DNA of 64,000 bases from Actinoplanes xinjiangensis (GTDB lineage: Bacteria; Actinomycetota; Actinomycetes; Mycobacteriales; Micromonosporaceae): assembly GCF_003148685.1 (NCBI RefSeq), contig NZ_QGGR01000002.1, positions 558,001 to 622,000 on the forward strand, read 5' to 3'. The notes below the pieces were generated by a model. The model searched no databases. It was not told where the DNA came from and worked only from the letters and a program-made list of their open reading frames with translations. The translations under genes were made by a program, and so were the position numbers. This document shows, one piece after another, positions 17,261 to 26,700 of this stretch (the stretch's first letter is position 1; every line of letters begins with the position of its first letter).

Positions 17261-17288
17261 ACGGGGGCGGCCGTCCGGCCGCCCCCGT
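17261..17288. terminator. Bidirectional terminator between convergent genes
   Basis: A 13-bp perfect inverted repeat (arm ACGGGGGCGGCCG, two-base loop) lies between the ends of the ABC exporter operon (plus) and the smaller Calx-beta gene (minus). No long T-run follows on either side, as is usual in high-GC actinomycetes. Confidence 0.75.
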
Positions 17289-17303
17289 CTCGTCTGCTAC
17301 CGC

Positions 17304-20300
17304 CTACTTGATGGTGATCTTCTTCTGAGCGGACCAGCCGCTGTTGATGCCCATCGAGTTGTTACCGCCGACCTGGACCCGCAGCGTCAGCTTGGTCTTC
17401 GACTTGAAGGTGTAGGACTTCTTGAACGCTCCGGCCGAGCTGGTGGTGCCCTTGCCGACGTTCACCCACTTGCCGCCGGTGTAGCGCTGCACCGTGACGG
17501 CCTGGCCGGCCGCCTTCGGGTTGCCCGCCACCGAGACGTTCAGCTTGCCCCTGGTGGAACTCGCCGAGAACGACGGGTTCTGGGTCACCCGGACCGTCAC
17601 CGGCGCCGAGACCATGTCGGTCGCCTGGACGGCGAAGACCCAACCCTGGCTCAGCGACCGCGCCGGGAACCGGAACGAGCCGTCGTCGCCGGACTTGACC
17701 TCGGCCAGCCACTTGCCCTTGGCCGGGTCGGTCTCCGGCAGCATCGCGCCCCACAGCTCCACCGTGGCGTTCGGCGCGGCCTTACCGCTGATGGTCGCGC
17801 CGCCCACGCCCTTGGCCGGGCCGGTGACGCTGAGCGACGGCTTGACCGGGTCGGTCTTGTCGTCGGACTTGATGATCACCTGACCGGTGCTCTTGACCAC
17901 CGAGGCGCCGACCGGCGAGAGCGGGCTGCCGAAGCGGACCTCGAAGGTCTCGTTGTCCTCGGCCCACTTGTCGTTGATGATCTTGACGTTGATCTTCGGG
18001 CTGTCGCCGGGCTTGATCTCCAGGACACCCTCGGCCGCGACGTAGTCCTCGCCCGCCGTGGCCGACCCGTCCACCGTGCGGTACGGGATCTTGATCGTCT
18101 GGGTGGTCGAGGTCGCCTCGCCGTTCGGGCTCAGGTCGACGCCGACGTCCACCGACTGCTCCCACTCACCGATCGACTCGTCCTGGAGGGACGCGGTCGG
18201 CGGCAGGTCGGAGGGGTCGTCGGTGATCCGGTAGGTACCGGCCGACTTGGCGAAGCCGACCAGGGTGGTGCCCTTCTCGGTCGCCGTCACCGTGAACGTC
18301 TCGGTGGGCTCGTCGATGTCGTCCGGCAGCAGGTAGATCGATGCCAGGTTGGTGCTCAGACGGCCGTCGACGGTGACGGTGCCGGACTTGCCGCGCGGAA
18401 CCGTGAAGTCGGCGATCGCCGGGGTGGTCTCGTAGTCGACGCCCGGTGTGGCCGGGACCGCCTCGATCGTGCCGGCCGCGTCCGCGGTCGCCGATCCACT
18501 GGCCGCGGTCGCGAACGAGATCGTGTACGCGTCCTGGGCGATACCGGTGATCGTGCCACCGATCCGGACCAGGCCGCCCTCCGGCGCGGCGACCTCACTG
18601 AAGGCGAAGGTCGGTGCCGCGTCGTCGTTGGCGATGGTCACCAGCGAGGTGTGCGTGGTGCCCGGTGCCGCGCTGGCACTCACCCGGACCGCGTCCGCCG
18701 TACCGATGCCGATGGCGACGGTCAGGGTTTCGTTCTTCTCGAAGACCGTGTCGCCGTTGACGACGATCTCGACGTAGCCCACAGTGTCGCCGGCCTTGAT
18801 CGTGACCGTGCCCGTGGCGGGCGGGTCGTAGTCGTTACGGCCGGCGTTGTCACCTTCGTTGACACCATCCGGGTCGGCCGAGATCGCCTCGATCGTGGCG
18901 GCGAGGGTGGTGTCGATGTCCAGCGGTGCGCTGAGGGTGACCGGCACCTTCGCGACGACGGTGCCGCTATTGCCCTCCTGCACCTCGACGTTGCCGGCCG
19001 CGAAGGTGACGGGACCGGTGTCGTCGTCGGAGATGAAGAACTGGGTCTGGCCGGAGGTGCCCAGGTTGGCGGCGTTGACCGACCCGTTCGGGCTGGTCAG
19101 CACGATCCCGAAGGTTTCGCCGATCCATTGGTCGTTGTCGCCCGGCTCGAAGATCGTGTCACCGAGGAACGTCACCGGGATGGTGGCGGTCGTCTGTCCC
19201 GGTGCGATGGTCAGCGAGCCACCGGCACCCTTGTAGTCCTTGCCGTTGGTCGCCGGGTAGGTGCCGGCGTTGACGAACTCGTAGTTGAGCCGCACCGGAA
19301 TCGTCGACGTGCCATCCAGCTTCACGTTGATGGTCTTCACCGACTCGCCGGTGTTGCCCTCCGGAGCGAAGGTCGTCACCGCCGTGGTCTCGTAGGTCGG
19401 CAGCGCGTCCAGCGAAAGCTTCACACTCGGGGCGGTCTCGTCGTCGACGATGTTGCCGGTGCCGGTGACGGGCGTGCCGAGCGTCGCGTTCGTCGGGGTG
19501 GCGATCGTGGCGGTGAGCTTCTCCGGGCTCGCCTCGACCACTTCGTCGGGCTTGACGTCCACCACGGCGACAGCCGAGACCGCGTACCTGGGAATGGTGA
19601 TGACCGACTTGTTCAGGGTGAGGTAGTCGACGCCCGTGGTCGCGGTGAGACCGCCGGTGGCGCCGTAGGTGTCACCGGCGGTCGCCCCGTTCGCGGTGCT
19701 CAGTTCGACCGTGACGGCCTTCTCCGACCGGCCGCTGAGGGTCAGCGGGAAGACCAGGTCGTTACCGTCGTCGTCCGCTTCCTCATCACCCTCGGTCGCG
19801 TCGCCGGCGTCACCGATCGACACGGTCGGCGTGGCATCGTCGTCGGCGATGTAGACCCTGGTCGACCTGGCCGCCGTGGTCAGCGGCACGAGTTCCGGCA
19901 ATACCGTGTCCACCTTGACCACGAAGTTCTGGGTGGCGTCCTCGTCGAGCTTGTCGTCGTACAGCTCGATCTCCAGGGAACCGCTCTGCTCGCCCGCGGG
20001 GATGACGACGTCAGCCCCGTCCGCCGGCGGCCAGGTGAAGTCCCGGTTGGTGTTGGTGTTCGCGGCGCCGAGTGCGGTGCCGCCCGCTCCTTCGGTGGCG
20101 TCGATGGCCAGCGTGACGGTCGTCTCCTCCTCGGCGGGCGCCGAGAGATTGACGTAGACCGTCGCCGTCTTCTGGGTCACCACGGTGTTGTTGCTGACGA
20201 TCGTGGTGGTGGCCGTCTCGACGATCGGTGCCGACGAGGTGGTGATCGAGTACTTCGGCGGGTCGACGAGGGCGTGCGCGGGCGACGCGACAAAGACGAC

Positions 20301-20420
20301 GGGCGCGAGGCCGATGGCGCCGGCGACGGCGGCCGACAAGACCGTTCGCACCGAACTCTGGCCGCGCAGGGCGAAGGGCACGGAACCGCCCGACCCCGTA
20401 CGGCGGGTGTGATAGTGCAT
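17304..20420 (-). CDS. Secreted Calx-beta repeat protein (1038 aa), riboswitch-controlled
   Basis: A 1038-residue exported protein. After ATG 20420 come basic residues, a hydrophobic stretch and a signal-peptidase site near residue 50 (SPAHA-LV). I count about six Calx-beta-type beta-sandwich units, each closing with an acidic D-D-D/E motif (IADDDATP, IVDDETAP, ISDDDTGP, IANDDAAP, ITDDPSDLPP, IKSDDKTDP). These motifs are known calcium-binding points. Two Ig-like C-terminal domains follow, closely similar to those of the 3215-aa neighbour. No LPxTG motif or membrane anchor is seen, so it is probably released or loosely wall-bound. AAGGAG lies about ten bases before the start, immediately after a GEMM riboswitch. 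Adhesion or matrix formation is inferred from the fold. Confidence 0.88.
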   Translation of the reverse strand: MHYHTRRTGSGGSVPFALRGQSSVRTVLSAAVAGAIGLAPVVFVASPAHALVDPPKYSITTSSAPIVETATTTIVSNNTVVTQKTATVYVNLSAPAEEETTVTLAIDATEGAGGTALGAANTNTNRDFTWPPADGADVVIPAGEQSGSLEIELYDDKLDEDATQNFVVKVDTVLPELVPLTTAARSTRVYIADDDATPTVSIGDAGDATEGDEEADDDGNDLVFPLTLSGRSEKAVTVELSTANGATAGDTYGATGGLTATTGVDYLTLNKSVITIPRYAVSAVAVVDVKPDEVVEASPEKLTATIATPTNATLGTPVTGTGNIVDDETAPSVKLSLDALPTYETTAVTTFAPEGNTGESVKTINVKLDGTSTIPVRLNYEFVNAGTYPATNGKDYKGAGGSLTIAPGQTTATIPVTFLGDTIFEPGDNDQWIGETFGIVLTSPNGSVNAANLGTSGQTQFFISDDDTGPVTFAAGNVEVQEGNSGTVVAKVPVTLSAPLDIDTTLAATIEAISADPDGVNEGDNAGRNDYDPPATGTVTIKAGDTVGYVEIVVNGDTVFEKNETLTVAIGIGTADAVRVSASAAPGTTHTSLVTIANDDAAPTFAFSEVAAPEGGLVRIGGTITGIAQDAYTISFATAASGSATADAAGTIEAVPATPGVDYETTPAIADFTVPRGKSGTVTVDGRLSTNLASIYLLPDDIDEPTETFTVTATEKGTTLVGFAKSAGTYRITDDPSDLPPTASLQDESIGEWEQSVDVGVDLSPNGEATSTTQTIKIPYRTVDGSATAGEDYVAAEGVLEIKPGDSPKINVKIINDKWAEDNETFEVRFGSPLSPVGASVVKSTGQVIIKSDDKTDPVKPSLSVTGPAKGVGGATISGKAAPNATVELWGAMLPETDPAKGKWLAEVKSGDDGSFRFPARSLSQGWVFAVQATDMVSAPVTVRVTQNPSFSASSTRGKLNVSVAGNPKAAGQAVTVQRYTGGKWVNVGKGTTSSAGAFKKSYTFKSKTKLTLRVQVGGNNSMGINSGWSAQKKITIK

Positions 20421-20435
20421 GTCTTTCTGTCTCCT

Positions 20436-20520
20436 TCGGCGGCTGGGCAACCTCCAGCGGGGAGGCCCCTGGCTTTGCGTCCCCGCCTCGCGACGGGTTT
20501 GCCTGTTCGGGTACCGCACC
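20436..20520 (-). ncRNA. GEMM (cyclic-dinucleotide class I) riboswitch
   Basis: On the minus strand the leader of the 1038-aa Calx-beta gene contains the two hallmark blocks of the GEMM/c-di-GMP-I aptamer in order: AGGCAAACC (complement of 20496-20504) and GGGACGCAAAGCC (complement of 20471-20483). Between them is a six-base-pair stem CCCGUC/GGCGGG capped by a GCGA tetraloop, matching the conserved GNRA-capped P1b arm. A second arm follows (CCAG-GGG...CCC-G-CUGG), then GGUUGCC closing toward the 5' side. The aptamer ends only a few bases before the AAGGAG ribosome binding site, leaving no room for a separate terminator, so control of translation is the likely mode. Whether it prefers c-di-GMP or cGAMP is not settled from sequence. 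Confidence 0.87.
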
Positions 20521-20601
20521 GGAACGGGGCGGTGGGGGCGGTGGTGAAACCGGCCCTCAGCAGCGCAGACACCGGATTGCAAGATCCAGCGTGAGGCCGA
20601 G

Positions 20602-20636
20602 CCATCCGTAATCTAACCGGCGTATCGCACCGTTAT
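20602..20636 (-). promoter_or_regulatory. Promoter-like element of the 1038-aa Calx-beta gene
   Basis: Reading on the minus strand, ATAA, 17 bases, then TAGATTACGGATGG. The same arrangement with identical spacing lies before the 3215-aa Calx-beta gene (30458-30492), whereas the surrounding sequence differs. TAGATT is a plausible -10 box, which would give a leader of about 180 bases including the riboswitch. The sigma factor is unknown. Confidence 0.6.
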
Positions 20637-20706
20637 CGGCGGAACGCGTTTTTCGGTATAAAAACCTTCACATGCCCTCCAAACGGCCGGAGAGATGCCG
20701 TACCAA

Positions 20707-20742
20707 CAGTGGAGGGCGGTCCGGCCGGACCGCCCTCCACTG
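20707..20742 (-). terminator. Terminator of the giant Calx-beta gene
   Basis: A perfect 36-base palindrome with arm CAGTGGAGGGCGGTCCGG lies 15 bases past the stop codon of the 3215-aa gene. It also separates that gene from the promoter of the downstream, same-strand Calx-beta gene, so the two are transcribed separately. Confidence 0.8.
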
Positions 20743-20756
20743 TCGACTTCAGTCGA

Positions 20757-23700
20757 TCACCTGACCCTGACCTGTTTCGCCGGCGAGGTGCCGGCCAGGA
20801 TGCCGAGCGACGGCGTGGCCGCGATCACCGCACGGAACGACTGGTTACCGGAACGCACGCCCCGTTCGGTGGTGGTGAACTTGCCGCTCCGGTTCAGTTC
20901 ACCGGTCGCCACCGTCTGCCACTTGCGGGCCACCAGCTGCTGCACGCGCACGTCCTGCCCACCACGGGCCGGGTCGCCGGTCACCGTCACGGTCACCGCG
21001 CCACGGGCGTTCGAGGCGAGAGCGATCGTGGGTTCCTGGCGGACCTGCACGGTACGGACCGGCGAGGTCATGTTGTCGGCCTTGACCATCAGGCGGTAGC
21101 CACCGGTGAAGTTCGGACTGAACGAGAACTTGCCGTCCTTGTCGGCCGTCGCCGTGAGGACCACCTTGAACTCGCCGCCGGACGTGCCCGGCGCGCTGAG
21201 CAGCTGCACGGCGGAGCCGGGACTGGCCGTACCCGCGACCGTCACCCGCCCACTGCCGGTGACCGTTCCCGGCGCCGAGAGCGTCGGCGCCTTCGCCTTG
21301 TCATCGTCGTCGATGGTGACGATGCCCTTCGGCCTGGCGATCGTCACGTCCGACGGCGTCGCCCCGCTCAGGTAGACGCTGAAGGTCTGGTCGGTCTCCT
21401 TCTGACCGTCGGAGAGCATCGGGACCGAGACGGTGGCGGCGCCGGCGGGCGGGTTCAGGGTCACCGTGCCGGACGACATGGTGAAGTCCTCACCGGCCTT
21501 CGCGGAGCCGGCGATCGTCCGCCACGGCACGGTGACCGTCCGCTCGGTGCCGGTGGTGTCCCCACTGAACTCCAGCGACACCTCCAGGGCGACCGAGGCG
21601 GCGCTCTCCGGGGTGTCCGCGTCGGTGATCGACACGGTCGGCGCGACGTCGTCCGGGTCGTCATCGACCCGGACGACCACGGTGTTCAGGCCGCGGGTCG
21701 CCGTGCCGCCCTGGGCGAGGTTCACCGACAGTGTCTCGGTGTGCTCGTCCATGGTGTCGTCGGAGAACTGGATCGTGCCGAGTTCTACGGTGGAACCGCT
21801 CGGGCTCCCGCCGGCCACCACGGCATCGTCGCCGGCGAAGTCGAACTCGTTCTCCTCGATCGGGTCGCCCCCGCCACCGCCCGGCGTGACGGTCGGCGCC
21901 GCGATGGTGAACTCCCGCTGGGCCACGCCGGTGACCACCGCGGAGATGGTGATGTTCTCCCCCTCGGTGACGGTGTCCGCCGCGACGGTGACCGTCGGCC
22001 TGGCGTCGTCGTCGGTGATCGTGAGGATCGCCTGCCGGCTGCCGGTGGCGTCCGTCTCGCCGGCCGCCGGGGCGACCGTGAGCTGCGCCTTCTCCTCACC
22101 TTCGTAGACCTGGTCCGGGCGCAGCGGCACGGTGACCGTGCCGGTCCGGGCGCCCTTCGCGATGACCAGTGACGTCGCCGGGGCGTCGTAGTCGTCACCG
22201 CCGGGCCCGGCGGTCGCGTCGGCGGCCGTGCCGTCGGTCATCCCCACGGCGAGATCGACGTCGCCGGGGGCGGCCGCACTCAGCGCCACCGTGAAGGTCG
22301 CGCTGGTGGCCGACTCGGCGACCGTCACGTCAGCGACCGAGATCGACGGCGTGGCTCCGGGCGTCCCGGTCCCCGGCGTCCCCGTGCCCGGGTTCGGCGG
22401 CGTCACCGCGTCGTCGTTGTCGGTGATGACGACCGATCCGGTGTCGGTCGTGATCGCGGCCTCGGCCGGGTTGACCGCGGTCGCCTTGACCCGGAACGTC
22501 TCGTCGACCTCGTCCTCCGCGTCGTCGGTGATCGGGACCCGGATCACGCCGCTCGTGGCGCCGGCCGCGATGACCAGCGGGTTGGCGCTGGTCGGGCTGC
22601 CGCGGTCGGATCCGGAGGTGGTGCCGGCCAGAACCTGGTAGGTGACCGAAACCGGCCGCTCGGAGGAGGTGGCCTCGTTGTCGCCGCCGAACGAGAGAGC
22701 CACCGGCACCTCGGCCGCGCCCGCCGACTCGTTCACCGACAGCGAGCCGAGCGCCACCGACGGCGGCATGTCGAGCGGGTCGTCGGTGATCCGGTAGAAG
22801 GCGGAGACGTCCGGTGTGGTCACCGTCGTGTTGTGCGCGGTCACCTTGATCGTCTCGAGGGCCTCGTCGGCCGTGTCGGCGAGCAGCGGAATCGACCCGA
22901 AGTCGAGCGGCGCGTTCGCCGCCGTGCCCGCCGGGACGGTGCCCGTGGTCAGGGTGTTCGTCCAGTCGGCGGGTTCCGCGGCGTTGTTTCCGGCGGTGGC
23001 GTCACCGGCACCGGTGACCGTGTACTCCAGGTCCCGCTCGGCGACGCCGGACGGCCGGGCCACCACCGCCACCGGGGCACCCTCGGCACCCTCGACCGCG
23101 GTCAGCGCGATCGCCGGCACCGCGTCGCCGTCGGTGATCGTCAGCGTTCCCTCGGCGGGGCCGCCGATCGCCTCCGTCTCGTTCGCGCCGAGCGTCACCC
23201 GTACCGTCGCGGATTCCTGGCCCTCGTAAGCCGGGTCGTCGGCGACCGGGACGTCGACCGTCGCGGTGGACTGACCCTTGAGGATCGTCACCGGGTTCGC
23301 CGGGGCGGTGTAGTCGTCCTTGCCCGGGCCGGTGCCGCCGTCGGTGGTGGTGCCGTCGACGACCGCCACGTCGAGGGTGACGTCGTCGGCGGCCGGCGAA
23401 CCCAGGGTCACGGTGTACGAGCCGGTCTGGCCCTCGACGACCGTGCGGCTCGGCGTGATGGTGAACGTCGGCTTGGCGTCGGTGTCGGTGACCTCGACGA
23501 CCGTGTCCGCGGTGGTGACGGTGCTGTCCCCGGTCGGGTTGTCGAGACGGACCGTGAACTGCTCGGTCAGCTCGTAGGCGTCGTCGCCGATGAGCGGGAC
23601 GGTGATGACCCTGGGTGTGTCCCACGGGCTGAACGTCAGGGTGTCGTCCAGCGCCGAGTAGTCGGTGACCGCCTTCGCCGTACCCTCCACGGTGGCGAAG

Positions 23701-26700
23701 TCGACCGAGATGGTCTTCTCCGTCGAGGTCGCGACGTTGCCGGGGATGCCGGTGAAGTCCAGCGCGACGGGCACGAGCGCGGTGCCCGCGTTCTCGTTCA
23801 CCGCCGCCGGGGTGGTGGCGACGATGTTCGGCGACTTGTTGTCCGCGGCGTCGGCGATCGCGTAGGTCGACGACACCGTGTTCGTCGGGTCGGCCGTGGG
23901 GGCCGCCGTGACCTCGATCGTCTCGGTGTTCTCGTCGATCAGGTCGGAGGCGACCGGAATCGACCGGAACGTGATCGGGTCGCCCGCCGGAGTACCGGCG
24001 GGGATCGTCGCCGCCGCGGCACTGTCGGTGAAGTCGCCCGCTTCCGCCGGGTCGGTGCCCGCGCCCGCGAGGGTCAGCGAGTAGGTCACGTCCCGCTCGG
24101 TGACGCCGTCCGGGGTGGCGATCACATCGATCGTGCCGCCCTCGGCCCCGTCGGTGACGGTGTTCAGGGTGATCGCCGGGATCTGGTTCGCGTCGGCGAT
24201 GGTCAGCGTGGCGTGTTCGCCGCCGTCGGTCTCCGTGCCGGGCTTGACGTGGGTGAGGTCGGCCGGGATGGCGATCAGGGTGGCGGTCTCGGCGCCCTCG
24301 TAGACGGCATCGGTGTTCAGCGGGATGTCGACGGTGGCGGTCGTGGCGTTCTTCAGCACCGTGACCGTCGGGGCCGCCAGGTCGTAGTCGTCGTCACCGG
24401 TGCTCGCGGTGTCCGGTTCGGTCGCCGTGTCGTCGTCGTGAGTGACGTCGAAGGTGATGTCCGCGACCGCCGGGGTGTCGAGTTCGACGGTGAGCTGAGC
24501 CGTCTCGCCCTCGGTCAGCGACGTCGCGGTCGCCGTGTAGCCCGGCCTGTTCGCCTCGTCGTCGTCATCGATCGTGACGACCGTCTGCGGGGTCGCGATG
24601 GTGCTGTCGCCGGTCGGCTCGGACAGGTTCACCTTGAACGTCTCGTCCGCCTCGTAGACGGTGTCGGTGTCGGCGATGGTCACCGTGGCGTTCTGGCTGA
24701 GCGGCTGGCCGGGCTCGAACGTCATCGTGTCCCAGTCGGACACGTAGTCGGCCGGGTCGACCGCGGTGCCGTCCTCGGTCGCCCACTTCACCGTGATCGT
24801 CTTCTGGGTCGAGGTCGCCGTGTTTCCGCTGAGGCCGGCCCAGCTCAGCGTCACCGGGACGTCGACCGCCGGGGTACTCTCCCCCACCGTCTGCGGGCCA
24901 CCGGCGACCAGCCGCGGCGTCATGTCGAACTCGTCGTCGGCGATGTCGTAGGTCTGCTCGGCGAGACCCACCGCCGGATGCGTGTCATTGGTCGCGGTGA
25001 CCAGGACCGTCTCGGTGTGTTCGTCGGCGTCGTCGCCCACCAGCTGGACCTGGAGGAGGTCGACTGCCGTACCGGCCGCCGTCCCGCCCGGAATGGTGAC
25101 CGGCGCGGGGGTGGCGGTGAAGTCGTCGGTCGCCGTTGCCGGAACGGTCCCGGCGCCGTCGATCGTGACCGTGTACACCATGTCCCGCTCGGCCACGCCG
25201 TCCGGCTTCGCGACCACCGTGAGGGTGTCGCCCTCGACCGCGTCGAGCACGGGTTCGAAGGTGATGGCCGGAATCTGGTCGGCGTCGGCGAGCGTCAGGG
25301 CGGCGTGTTCGCCGCCGTCGAGTTCGGTGCCGGCCTTCACGTCCGTCTCGCCGACGGCCGGCGTCACGACGACGGTCGCGGTCTCCTCACCCTCGTAGAG
25401 GGCGTCGTCCTCGATGTTGATCGTGAACGTCTCCGAGACACCGCCCTGCGGCACCGTCACCGTGGTGCTCGGCAGGTCGTAGTCATCGGCGACGGCGCTC
25501 GGCGACACACCACCGGCCGCGACGCTCACATCGAAGGTGACCGGCGAAACCGCCTCGGCCTCCATCGTCACCGTGAACTCGGCCGATCCGCCCTCGCCGA
25601 CCGGATTCACCGGGCCCGAGACCGTGTACCCGGGCATGTTGCCGGTGTCGTCGTCGGTGATCTCCACCAACGTCTCCGGATCGGCGATCAGGCTGTCGCC
25701 GTCCGCGTCACCCACCACATTGCTCAGATTCACCTTGAACTGCTCGGTGGCCTCGAAGAACGCGTCGTCCGCCAACGCCACGACGATGTCCTGCGGCGTC
25801 GGATCCGCCGTGAAGGTCAACGTGCCGGCCGTGGTGGCATAGTCGCCGGGCTGCTTCGCCGTGTCGTCCGCGGTCGTGTAGTCGACGGTGAACGTCTTCT
25901 CGGTGGCGGTGGCGTCGTTCTCGGCCGGCAGACCACCCCAGCTCAGACCCACCGAGACGGTGCCGTCACCGGCGCCCTCCGCGAAGGTCCCGGCGCCGGT
26001 GGTGACGATCTGCGGCGTCATGTCCTCCGGATCGTCGATGATCCGGTAGTACGCGGTGAGGTCCGGTTCGGTCGGCACCGTGTCGTTCGCGAACGTCAGC
26101 ACGACCCGCTCGGCGTACTCGTCGACGGTGTCGGCGACCGGCACGATCATCCCGACCGGCAGCAGGCCGGGCTCCGTTCCGGCGGGAATCTGGAACGCCG
26201 AGATCGCCGTGCTGACATCGTCGGCACCGTTGACGCCGTCGGCCGCGTCCGAGTTCAGCGAGCTGCCGTCGATGCCGACCGTGAAGTCCATGTCGTCCTC
26301 GACGGCACGGTCGGTCGTGACGGTGACGGCGATGCCGGGCTCGGTCTCGTCCGCCACCATCGACTCGTTGAACGTCAGTACCGGCACCGGGTCGTTCTCG
26401 TCGATCGTCACCCAGGCACTGTCCGCACCCGGCAGCACGTTGGTGTCGGCACCGGGATCGACCGTCACCGAGAAGCGTTCGTCGCCCTCGTAGACCTCGT
26501 CCGCGGTGACCGGGATCTCGATCGTCCCGACGGCGGAGTCCTTCGGAATGGTCACCGTCGCGAGCGTGGGTAGGTCATAGTCGTCGCTGCCCACCCCGGC
26601 GACCGCCTCGGCCGCCGTGTCCGGGGTCAGCGTGACGTCCAGCGTCACGTCCGCGACCGCCGGCTTCGAGAGGTTCACGGTGATCTGGGCCGTGCCGCTC

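Noticed and set aside
22833..26573. Long plus-strand open frame (1246 codons) opposite the giant Calx-beta gene
   Set aside because: It encodes Arg/Gly/Val-rich low-complexity sequence typical of the antisense of GC-rich codons, has no ribosome binding site or domain, and mirrors the repeat period of the real gene.
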